DNA of 38,508 bases from Eubacterium xylanophilum ATCC 35991 (GTDB taxonomy: Bacteria; Bacillota; Clostridia; Lachnospirales; Lachnospiraceae), in contig NZ_KI912475.1 of assembly GCF_000518685.1 (NCBI RefSeq), forward strand, positions 1-38,508. Direction: 5' to 3'. Shown here piece after piece: positions 17,405 to 25,464 of the stretch. The stretch's first letter is position 1. Each line of letters opens with the position of its first letter. Both the position numbers and the translations under genes were made by a program. A model generated the notes under the pieces. The model was given only the letters and a program-made list of their open reading frames with translations, was not told where the DNA came from and made no database searches.

Positions 17405-20002
17405 TTAATTTGCTTGGTTTTTCTTTTTTCTTGTAAGGAAGAATGCGGCAATAGCACAGAGCATTATTATACTACCTGCAATAATGGTATTCTTGTGACT
17501 GCTCTCAGCTACTATGGAACCGGCAGCTGATGCATTTCCGCTTTTTTCACTCTTCTTTAAGAACTCTTCAACTGTTTGAGAGTCAGTTTTAAAGTATACT
17601 CTTATCTCAGGCGCCTCTTTGACGAATAAATATTCCGCATTATTGAGGTTACATACCGCCTTAGGATCACTTCCGAACATGTGAATTCCCTTTTCATAAC
17701 CCGCCGGTACACTTGAACTGCCCTTGACATACTTGAGAGAATCCGCAAGTATCGGACATCCCTTCTCCATCTTAACAGTATACAATGATAACCACTGTTT
17801 TCCAATGTCCCCATTCAGGTCATTGTTCGTTCCAAGCGCTTCAAAGTTTATCTTTTCTGCCTCGGATTTACCTGCAAATCTTGTGCATTCAACTACCTTG
17901 TAGTAAGCTGATTGATTCTTGGTAACAATCTTATTTCCCTTCCTATCCTCTGTAGTTATATCAACCTCATCCACTATATACTTTGGAATAGGTGTCAACT
18001 CCACATTGTAATATTTCTTCAAATCCATTACAGTAAATGCAATCGATACTCCCGTCATAACAACAGTTAAGACAGCTGTTCCCACAACCAAAGCTTTGTA
18101 CAGGGCTGTAGGAGCGAGCCTAATTTCAGTTCCAATCGCTTCTTCTGGAACTATATCTGTTCCCTCGATTACTTGTGGCTGAGATAAGTCGTAGTTTACT
18201 ATCTTAGTTAATTTGATTTTTCTTGAATTAAACTTCAGATAAAACTTTTTAGTTTGCGCACTATTCATTCCCAAATGCCTTATACTTTTTGAAACTCCTT
18301 TAGTTAAATTGTGTTGTACTTTGGCAAATGTTCCTACCGTCACAGCTGTGGCAACTGCACATCCTGCTGTCAAAGACCAAAGTATTATAGGGAGTTTCCC
18401 TAGCTTATATCCATCTTCCGACTCCATATCTGCACTCTTTGCTTTTGCCCTAAGCGCATCATTAGTAAGGGCTACTGCACCCTTCTCATATATACCTCTG
18501 TCTACCTTTTCATAGATAGACACCGGATCAGAGCCATCAAACAGAGCATTTACATCTTTATATGTATTCTCATCAGCAATAGCTATGGAACATAGATCCA
18601 TCAAGTTGACAAACTCAAGACCTGCAATCTGCCCCGCACTCAGCGACTCTATAAGCGGATACAACTTACGTATTCCATTCTTATCTGCCATATCTTCTCC
18701 AGACTGAAGAAAGAAGTCATACAGAGTGTCGATATCTTCATCTTCAGTATACTCGATAGAATCAAGATACTCGCAAACTGCCATTGTCTGCATATCCATT
18801 GTCACATCAGACAAAACCTGTCTAGTCTCATTTACTTCAACAACAACTCTTAAAATATAATTATCATCTACTATATTTCCAGTAGAATTTGAAGCCTCAT
18901 TAATACTTTCACTGGTTTCTTCTGCCTTTTCATTGGCTGCTTCAACTTTGTCTTCTATCTCGTCTTTTATATCCTCGTATTCAGATATTTTCTCACGGAA
19001 TGAATCCCATCCCATGTATTTTTTATTTTCCTTGTCATACTCTCCCAATAGTTTTAAAGCATCATCATAATACTTTTTATCAAGTTCCTTAAGCTGCTCT
19101 GTCTTGGTATACTCTGGGTGTGCAGTCTTGATTTCATCCTGCAAGTCTTCCAAAGTGATATCTTTATATCTGTCAATCCAAGTTTTCACCTTTTTAGTCT
19201 TCTTATCCTTTTTTTCTGATGAATCAGCCGCCTTGGTAAGAAGTGACTCAATGGCGAGTGTCGCCTGACCATTTGCCTGTGTTAGCATCGTAAGGATATC
19301 AGCATGCTCCTTTTTTTCTTCATCGGAAAGCTTATTATATGCAGCATCTCCCATCTCATACTTGGTTTCCTTGAGAAGCAAGTCGCCCACAGGTTTTCCG
19401 GTATCATCATCCTTTAGCTTATTCATCATAAGTCTCATGTAGTTGGCTCTTGCATGTCCCAAAGTGCCTTCCTTTTTCTTATAATTTGCACGATACTCCT
19501 GAAGTGTGCATATAAAATTATCCAAAAATGGTTTGATCTGTTTGTCCATATACTGCTCCATAAGCAAGTTGTAATCTTCAACAGAATAACCACCATTCAT
19601 ATTCATTACGGCCATATCTGTAATTGCCTCTGACGGATCAGTTGTAGTCTTGTATGCCAGATATACAAATCTCTTCTTTGGTCCATCCTTCAGAATATTA
19701 AACTCACTTGTTCCTGAATCTTCATTGAGATTTGCAGGCACTCCTTTGGATGACTCCAGATACTTATAGCCCAAATCTTCAAGATATGCCAATTCTCCTA
19801 TTGCTTCGTGTTCTGTATTTCCCATTGCCACTTTCAATTCGCTTAGATACTCTTTCCCCGACGCTGCTGTAGGCTTTGGAGTCTCGGCCGCTTTGCTATC
19901 CGGTACTGTAGACAAATCAGAAAGTGGCGATATGCACGAAACCACGCCTACCAACATAATAGAAGCTATTCTCTTGATTACATTTTTCTTTAGATTACTC
20001 AT
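17405..20002 (-). CDS. membrane-anchored MABP-like protein with two hydrophobic segments (operon gene B)
   Basis: 865 residues with signal peptide 1-38 (SKA|AE). A MABP-like unit occupies about 51-132 (DLGYKYLESSKGVPANLNE then FVYLAYKTTTDPSEAITDM). Residues 140-530 are helical and highly charged with coiled-coil character. Hydrophobic segments lie at about 536-561 and 634-659, then a beta-rich part (IPKYIVDEV, YYKVVECTR, GKQWLSLYTVK) and a C-terminal helix (838-857) ending RKKKNQAN. It shares this order with gene D and aligns with it in several blocks, so the two are paralogues of different size. Long helices followed by a hydrophobic pair recall alpha-pore-forming toxins, but this is a structural guess. 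GGAGG precedes the ATG; it lies 14 bases after gene A and 31 before gene C. Confidence 0.7.
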   Translation of the reverse strand: MSNLKKNVIKRIASIMLVGVVSCISPLSDLSTVPDSKAAETPKPTAASGKEYLSELKVAMGNTEHEAIGELAYLEDLGYKYLESSKGVPANLNEDSGTSEFNILKDGPKKRFVYLAYKTTTDPSEAITDMAVMNMNGGYSVEDYNLLMEQYMDKQIKPFLDNFICTLQEYRANYKKKEGTLGHARANYMRLMMNKLKDDDTGKPVGDLLLKETKYEMGDAAYNKLSDEEKKEHADILTMLTQANGQATLAIESLLTKAADSSEKKDKKTKKVKTWIDRYKDITLEDLQDEIKTAHPEYTKTEQLKELDKKYYDDALKLLGEYDKENKKYMGWDSFREKISEYEDIKDEIEDKVEAANEKAEETSESINEASNSTGNIVDDNYILRVVVEVNETRQVLSDVTMDMQTMAVCEYLDSIEYTEDEDIDTLYDFFLQSGEDMADKNGIRKLYPLIESLSAGQIAGLEFVNLMDLCSIAIADENTYKDVNALFDGSDPVSIYEKVDRGIYEKGAVALTNDALRAKAKSADMESEDGYKLGKLPIILWSLTAGCAVATAVTVGTFAKVQHNLTKGVSKSIRHLGMNSAQTKKFYLKFNSRKIKLTKIVNYDLSQPQVIEGTDIVPEEAIGTEIRLAPTALYKALVVGTAVLTVVMTGVSIAFTVMDLKKYYNVELTPIPKYIVDEVDITTEDRKGNKIVTKNQSAYYKVVECTRFAGKSEAEKINFEALGTNNDLNGDIGKQWLSLYTVKMEKGCPILADSLKYVKGSSSVPAGYEKGIHMFGSDPKAVCNLNNAEYLFVKEAPEIRVYFKTDSQTVEEFLKKSEKSGNASAAGSIVAESSHKNTIIAGSIIMLCAIAAFFLTRKKKNQAN

Positions 20003-20016
20003 AAAAATCCTCCGTT

Positions 20017-23000
20017 CTATCCTCTTTTTTTCACTGCCAACTTACTTCCCATTACTATCGCAACAGACACCAAAAACAGAAAAATAATCTGCGTTCCGTA
20101 GGTTCCGTCAGAAAACAGAGAAGCCGTCACCAAATTTCCATCCTCATCTTCCCACTGAGCATATAGTGTCACAACATCTTTATTAATAGATGACAAATTA
20201 ATTATTTCCTCTCCGTCCTTGTAAGATTTCCCGGTTCCATCTGCCTTGGTATTCCATCCGGCAAATTTATAACCATTCTTACTCTTGAATACATTTTTAG
20301 AGAGTTTCTTTGCCTCGTCATAACTAACTGACATCTTCACTATACTTCCACTGACTTTGTTGCCTTCCGTGGCATTCTTGTCAAATTCAATTTTGTATTT
20401 AATTGGACTTGTTATAAAGGTCATTATTACATCTTGAGCCCCAAGGGTCACCTTGTATACATCTCCACCTTCCTCCGGCGGTGTAATGTAACATGTACCT
20501 TCATTTTTAACTTTATCAACTATATACCCCTTCCCTGCATCAGGGATTTTCACCTCTATTACCTCGCTTTGCCGACCTGTTATCTTTTGAACTTGCTTGT
20601 AGGCGGTCTTTTCATTTCCTATCCTCACTGTAACATAGAGAGGAACTCTGAATCTAACACCTATGATAAGCTCTGTCCACTCCTGGATATTGCTCCCCGA
20701 TTTGAATTTTAAGCAATATATACTATTGTGACACACTTTGGTTTTACTAGTGTCAAATTTCCACTTAAGTCCCTTTCCATCTAAACACTTAAAAGTATCC
20801 TCCCCAGGAAATGACTTATTTTCCATCTTAATATAATCCATTCCAGCTGACTTCCACTCGACGCCATACTGGTCAACTCCCTTGATTGATACCTCTTTTG
20901 TCTTATCATCCGTCAGATCAATCTCTCTTTTTTGATTAATTTCATAATCATATAGATATGGATACTTGTCTCCGCCAATATTGATCCAGTTGTCTGCCAC
21001 TCCCTTTTTCTTGGTATTTCCAGTCAACTTTCTCTTAATATGTGTACTTCCACTATTCTCTCCATTAATCCATATCTTCACATCAGCTTCCCATCCCCTT
21101 ATAACTAATCCACCGCCAAAATTTGCATAGACATTGATCTTAGTAGGAAAATCATCTCCACAGTCGATTTCCCCTGAAGTATACTGTCCATCTTTGTGAT
21201 CAATACTGTCGGTAATATCATCCGTTGTATATTTTTTTAACTCACTTCCAACTCCATTCGCCTTCCTGCAATACACTACAACATAAGCTTCATCCCAATC
21301 ATCTGCATCATTGGTAACTTTAATCTCAAACTTTATCTTATATCCTTTGGCCGATGGAACAAGTTTTTTTATAACTTTGGCTTCTGGTAACTTTTCATCA
21401 CCGGAAATCTTGTAATCAAGATCGTCAAATGTAAAATACAAATCAGCCGCATCTTTATTATACTCCGAATATCCCTTGGTAAGAAGTCTATTATCGCATG
21501 AATCTTTACAAGAAACACCTATAATCGAGCCGGTTTTGAATCCCCCTATGACTTTTATTTCCCTAAATACTTTAAACGAAATATTGTCATTATCTGATTT
21601 TTTATTCTTGTTATAATTAATAATAGTCTTTCCTCCGCCGAGGACAATCTTGCCATTCTTCTTCTCATCCTTCAGATAAATTCCTCCACCACTGCCTTGA
21701 CAAATATTCTCCTGAACAGCAGTTTTGGTTATAGTAACATTGTACTTAGCTCCTGAAAAATCTGCATATATTCCTCCGCCATCGCCCTTTGAGTTGTTGA
21801 GTCTTATCTCACAATCATCAAATCTTGTCGGCGAATAACATGCTGCTGCCCCGCCATTTCCATCACTATTATTCTGCTCCATATTGATATCAGCACAAGC
21901 AATCTCCTTTAGTCCTTTATCAATAAAAATAGCTCCGCCCTCTTTTGTCGCTTGATTTGAATTTATCTTAATATTTTTCAACACATTTCCATGCTCTGAA
22001 CTGCCATTTGCTGTTACAAACATTCCCCCACCATATTCTGCAGTATTCTGTGTTATTTTATTACTCCCGGAAAAAACAATTTTCTTATCCTTTTTTACAC
22101 ACTGTGAGTACACTCCTCCTCCCCGACCGTGAGTAGAATTATTGGATATTGTACATTCCTCCAAGAAAATGTTCCCTTTATTGGCAATACCTCCGCCATT
22201 TGCTGCTCTGGTATTATAAATGATTTCCGTATCATTAATAGATGCTTCTCCCTCATTGTAAATGCCCGCACCCATCTGTAAACCACCGGATTCTATAATG
22301 AAATTATTCCTAATCGCCGAGCCCATAATCTCTAATTTTCCATAATTACTAATTCCAGCTCCACCGCTCGCCCTATTCCCATCGATCACAGTATTATTTA
22401 TCTCACATGTCGCTGTTGCTTCTACTCGTATTCCTCCACCATCACAATCTCTTGACATTTCCAAGTGCTGCGCAAATACAACTAAAGCATTCATTTCTTC
22501 AGAAAAATTCCTTACTTTTTTGGCCCCAAACAGATCACAGCCATTATTAGTACTAATTCTTGAATCAGTAATCACAGCTTTAGAGTCATTTCCCACATAT
22601 ATTCCGCCACCTTTATTAGCATAATTTGATTCTATCAAACAGCCTATAACTGTAAGCCTTGCAGAATTCTCAACTCTAATTCCCCCGCCGCACTTCGCGT
22701 AACCACCAGATATGAAGCCAGTTTTATTTGATGATGAATCCTTAATAGTCAACTTTGTAGACTGATTTTTTATAATAATTACGCTTCCATTATCAGTATT
22801 ACTGAATACTCTTTTCCTCTTCAACCCGAATCCATTCAAATCAATAACATGATTCTTTCCATCATCAATAACAAGTGGTCCCTTCATCATAACATCATCG
22901 TCAAGACGAACTGTCTCACACACTTTTAAAGCCTCGTTCAAGGCCCTCTCATTATTTATAGCACCCGCACTGCCAGAAGCATTTATGGGCACTTTATTGT

Positions 23001-23061
23001 ATAATAGAATAATCATAATTATAGCTATAAATAGCTGGATCTTTCTAAATGTAATACTCAT
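20017..23061 (-). CDS. right-handed beta-helix surface protein with InlB/Flg_new repeat (operon gene A)
   Basis: 1014 residues with signal peptide 1-29 (INA|SG). A beta-helix region of about 60-480 has many GGGIYV, GGGMFV and GGAIFID rungs, starting with VIDLNGFGLKRKRVF and GFISGG, which match gene C's second block closely. Beta-rich domains follow, and at 889-976 an InlB B-repeat / Listeria-Bacteroides repeat (Flg_new) unit: GYKFAGWNTKADGTGKSY then VTLYAQW. The end is VTASLF (978-983), a transmembrane helix (about 990-1010) and KKRG. It has no LPXTG motif. The ATG has AAAGGAG upstream, about 60 bases after the likely transcription start. It is the first gene of the four-gene operon. An adhesin or scaffold role is inferred from the fold. 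Confidence 0.75.
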   Translation of the reverse strand: MSITFRKIQLFIAIIMIILLYNKVPINASGSAGAINNERALNEALKVCETVRLDDDVMMKGPLVIDDGKNHVIDLNGFGLKRKRVFSNTDNGSVIIIKNQSTKLTIKDSSSNKTGFISGGYAKCGGGIRVENSARLTVIGCLIESNYANKGGGIYVGNDSKAVITDSRISTNNGCDLFGAKKVRNFSEEMNALVVFAQHLEMSRDCDGGGIRVEATATCEINNTVIDGNRASGGAGISNYGKLEIMGSAIRNNFIIESGGLQMGAGIYNEGEASINDTEIIYNTRAANGGGIANKGNIFLEECTISNNSTHGRGGGVYSQCVKKDKKIVFSGSNKITQNTAEYGGGMFVTANGSSEHGNVLKNIKINSNQATKEGGAIFIDKGLKEIACADINMEQNNSDGNGGAAACYSPTRFDDCEIRLNNSKGDGGGIYADFSGAKYNVTITKTAVQENICQGSGGGIYLKDEKKNGKIVLGGGKTIINYNKNKKSDNDNISFKVFREIKVIGGFKTGSIIGVSCKDSCDNRLLTKGYSEYNKDAADLYFTFDDLDYKISGDEKLPEAKVIKKLVPSAKGYKIKFEIKVTNDADDWDEAYVVVYCRKANGVGSELKKYTTDDITDSIDHKDGQYTSGEIDCGDDFPTKINVYANFGGGLVIRGWEADVKIWINGENSGSTHIKRKLTGNTKKKGVADNWINIGGDKYPYLYDYEINQKREIDLTDDKTKEVSIKGVDQYGVEWKSAGMDYIKMENKSFPGEDTFKCLDGKGLKWKFDTSKTKVCHNSIYCLKFKSGSNIQEWTELIIGVRFRVPLYVTVRIGNEKTAYKQVQKITGRQSEVIEVKIPDAGKGYIVDKVKNEGTCYITPPEEGGDVYKVTLGAQDVIMTFITSPIKYKIEFDKNATEGNKVSGSIVKMSVSYDEAKKLSKNVFKSKNGYKFAGWNTKADGTGKSYKDGEEIINLSSINKDVVTLYAQWEDEDGNLVTASLFSDGTYGTQIIFLFLVSVAIVMGSKLAVKKRG

Positions 23062-23126
23062 ATCTGAGCTCCTTTCAACTTGAACGGATTACTATACCAA
23101 ATCCCCAATGTAACCACTCTAATTGG

Positions 23127-23161
23127 ATTATAACACTACAAAGGGGACAAAATGGGGACAA
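23127..23161 (-). promoter_or_regulatory. promoter of the surface-protein operon with tandem TTGTCCCC boxes
   Basis: On the minus strand an extended -10 TGTTATAAT (TATAAT 23132-23127) has no -35 at the usual spacing. Two TTGTCC boxes lie 12 and 23 bases upstream (23150-23145 and 23161-23156). They are 11 bases apart, one helical turn, as expected for an activator binding one face of the DNA. The outer box resembles those before the protease gene at 1715 and 1775. Confidence 0.55.
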
Positions 23162-23171
23162 CGGCTTCCTC

Positions 23172-23212
23172 AAAAGACGGATGAAATTCCCTTTTCGGGC
23201 TTTTCATCCGTC
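23172..23212 (-). terminator. Rho-independent terminator of the LRR/solute-binding operon
   Basis: A perfect 11-base stem, GACGGATGAAA (23176-23186) with TTTCATCCGTC (23202-23212), encloses an inner CCC/GGG pairing. On the minus strand it is followed by TTTTG. It lies 16 bases past the LRR gene stop and separates that operon from the next. Confidence 0.8.
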
Positions 23213-23227
23213 ATAACTACTCATCTC

Positions 23228-24487
23228 CTAATATGTCTTCAAGTGATCGACAAAAAATCTCAGAGAATTCCCTCCAATTATCTTTTTCATCCACTTTTTA
23301 TATTTCTTTTTTGATTTTTTTGGTACATAAACTGTACTATAACCTGATGCATCTAGACACATCTTAGGCGGATTGATAGAGGTAAATACAACTTTTGTAT
23401 GATCTTTTCTCCAATCCCAGCCGTGTTTTTCTATTCGAGTGAGATTGCATGATAATACGATCTTATCGACACTGGTCCCCTCATGAGATAGCCCCTCTTC
23501 GCCTTCTCCAACTAAACTTATGTGATTTCCAAGAATTCTTACTTTATTGGACATCACATACTTTTTCCCGCTTGGACATATGGCCACGATTAGCTCTCCA
23601 TCCTTTTTTCTATAAATAGTTTGGCCATCCTTCGCCAAATATTTGTTGTTCGGGGATAGCTTAACTTTTTTTATGTAAAAGCTGTCAAGTGCACAGCTTT
23701 CCATCCCCTTAAGAGTTGAAGGAAGCGAGATTTCTTTACATTTTATGTTGGATAAAATCCCAGCATTAATGTATCTTACTCCCTCTGGAATCTCCAGTTT
23801 CTTGGCCCTTGAACAACAAGCAACAAGTCTTTTTTTCTTATCTGTGATAAATATTCCGTCAGTCTTCAAATACTTGTTTTTTGGTGAGATTTCTATCTTA
23901 GAAAGCTTAGGGCAACCGGCAAAAACATCATATCCTAATGACTTAACATTTCTCGATAATCTCACATATTCAAGCTTAGGACATCCATAAAACAGATATG
24001 ATTCCACTTCTTTCAAAGCTCTCGGAAGTCTGATTTTCTTGATGTGCAAACCACTAAATGAAGTATAGTAGATTCTCCTAACACTATTTGGAATTACTAT
24101 TTCCTTTATGTGATGATTCGTTATATCATTTCCCGGCGCTCCATGTGCTATCTCTACTGTATCTCCAAATATGTTATTCGAGAACTCTTCATCTTCTAAT
24201 CCACCTAACTCGATTACTTTCATTCCATTAATCTTCTCAGGAATGACAAGTTTACTTTTTTTGTTCTTTTTCCCAAGTTTAATATATTGCACGCAACATA
24301 TCTTCTTTACTTTGTTTTGATATCCATGAAATGTATGGCCATCAATAACTTTCTTTAATGGCGGAGTTCTGTCCCACAAGCGACTTTTAGCTCCTGATTC
24401 CGTCTTTATTACAAAACAGCCTATAACTAAAGTAAATAGTAATAGTAGAACCGTCCTTATTTTTTTGTCTCTTATAATATTGGTCAT
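23228..24487 (-). CDS. BspA-type leucine-rich-repeat (LRR_5) exported protein
   Basis: 419 residues. A basic start and hydrophobic segment (about 11-28) act as a signal sequence; LVIGC could be a lipobox with Cys24 but is not ideal. The mature part has BspA/LRR_5 repeats of the pattern LKEVESYLFYGCPKLEYVRL, IPNSVRRIYYTSFSGL and IPEGVRYINAGILSN. The end is the usual YVPKKSKKKYKKW closing segment. Such proteins bind host, mucin or neighbour-cell ligands and are common on gut Firmicutes. AGGAGAA precedes the ATG. It follows the solute-binding protein gene by 14 bases and has a terminator behind it, so the two form an operon. The ligand is unknown. Confidence 0.8.
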   Translation of the reverse strand: MTNIIRDKKIRTVLLLLFTLVIGCFVIKTESGAKSRLWDRTPPLKKVIDGHTFHGYQNKVKKICCVQYIKLGKKNKKSKLVIPEKINGMKVIELGGLEDEEFSNNIFGDTVEIAHGAPGNDITNHHIKEIVIPNSVRRIYYTSFSGLHIKKIRLPRALKEVESYLFYGCPKLEYVRLSRNVKSLGYDVFAGCPKLSKIEISPKNKYLKTDGIFITDKKKRLVACCSRAKKLEIPEGVRYINAGILSNIKCKEISLPSTLKGMESCALDSFYIKKVKLSPNNKYLAKDGQTIYRKKDGELIVAICPSGKKYVMSNKVRILGNHISLVGEGEEGLSHEGTSVDKIVLSCNLTRIEKHGWDWRKDHTKVVFTSINPPKMCLDASGYSTVYVPKKSKKKYKKWMKKIIGGNSLRFFVDHLKTY

Positions 24488-24501
24488 CTATGTTTTCTCC
24501 T

Positions 24502-25344
24502 TTACTTCTTAATCGCCAATGCAGCCTGAACGCCGTACTTAGCAGCAATTTTCTCAAGTTTTCCTGAGGCTGCATATTCTTTGAAAAGTTTATTCAACTT
24601 CTCCGTGAGATTGGAACCCTTCCTAAATCCAACAGCATACTCTTCACTATTTAGGCTTACAGTATATGTAAGCTTTTCAAAGCTTGTTCCCTCTCCCACC
24701 ATGGCAGCTGCCATAAGTGAATCTATGATTGCGGCATCGGAAGTTCCTGCGGATACCTCCATAAGGGCGTTGGACTGATTAGTTACTGCTGTATACTTTA
24801 GGCCTCTTTTCTTGGCTTCTTTTTCTCCGGCACTTCCGGTCTCAACTGCAAAATTGAGTTTTTTCACGCTCTCCACATCCTTATACAAATCAGCCTTGTC
24901 CTTTGGCACAATCACAATCTGGGCATTGTTACAATATGCATCAGTGCAGCTCATAGATTTCTTCACTTCGTCTGTTAGGGTCATTCCATTCCACACGCAA
25001 TCAATACTTCCGGAATCTAGCTCATGGATCTTGTCGTCCCATTCTATCTCGACAAATTCCACATCCACGCCGAGACTGCTGGCAAATTCCTTGGCCATAT
25101 CCGCATCAAAACCTACCCATTCTCCAGAAGAATCTTTATAATCCATAGGCTCAAAGTCATTAATACCCACAACAAGCTTCTTCCTCTCTTTGACTTTCTT
25201 CAAATCTCCCTCTTCATTTTCAACTGCCGAGCCGGAAGCACTACTGCCTCCGTTCTTAGTTTCTTTACTTGGGAAAAAGCTACTACAGCCGCACAAAGCT
25301 ATACTCATTGTCATTACTATGATAAAAGCTAATAATCTCTTCAT
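24502..25344 (-). CDS. amino-acid ABC transporter substrate-binding lipoprotein (family 3)
   Basis: 280 residues. The lipobox IALCGC places the lipidated cysteine at Cys20, followed by a Ser/Gly-rich linker. From about residue 57 the sequence has the solute-binding family 3 hallmarks: KLVVGINDFEPMDYKDSSGE, WVGFDADMAKEFA, SIDCVWNGMTLTDEVKKSM and a C-terminal NKLFKEYAASGKLEKIAAKY. It should capture a polar amino acid outside the membrane and deliver it to a permease. No permease or ATPase gene is nearby, so it either uses a distant transporter or acts as a sensor. It is first in an operon with the LRR protein and has a structured leader. Confidence 0.9.
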   Translation of the reverse strand: MKRLLAFIIVMTMSIALCGCSSFFPSKETKNGGSSASGSAVENEEGDLKKVKERKKLVVGINDFEPMDYKDSSGEWVGFDADMAKEFASSLGVDVEFVEIEWDDKIHELDSGSIDCVWNGMTLTDEVKKSMSCTDAYCNNAQIVIVPKDKADLYKDVESVKKLNFAVETGSAGEKEAKKRGLKYTAVTNQSNALMEVSAGTSDAAIIDSLMAAAMVGEGTSFEKLTYTVSLNSEEYAVGFRKGSNLTEKLNKLFKEYAASGKLEKIAAKYGVQAALAIKK

Positions 25345-25381
25345 AATATCCTATCTCCTTCATTGTGTTAGCATGAAAATA

Positions 25382-25414
25382 GGCTCCTATGGTATCATTC
25401 ATCTCATAAGAGCC
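25382..25414 (-). promoter_or_regulatory. leader hairpin before the solute-binding protein gene
   Basis: A 10-pair stem, GGCTCTTATG with CATAGGAGCC (one G-T pair), has a 13-base loop. On the minus strand TATTTTC follows, too short for a strong terminator. It begins about 9 bases after the predicted start of the 24502-25344 transcript. It could be an mRNA-stabilising or attenuating element, or a weak terminator of the xylosidase gene. Confidence 0.5.
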
Positions 25415-25429
25415 CTGTGTACAATTATA

Positions 25430-25458
25430 ATTTTACTATTAAAATATTCTCACGTCAA
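25430..25458 (-). promoter_or_regulatory. promoter of the solute-binding protein / LRR operon
   Basis: On the minus strand TTGACG (25458-25453), a 17-base spacer and TAAAAT (25435-25430). It lies directly after the xylosidase stop codon, so the leader is about 80 bases and carries the hairpin at 25382-25414. Confidence 0.6.
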
Positions 25459-25464
25459 TTATTC

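Noticed and set aside
23127-23150. Inner TTGTCC as a normal -35 box for the surface operon
   Set aside because: It is only 12 bases from the -10, and the outer copy is 23 away; neither fits a 16-18 base spacer, so they are treated as activator boxes.
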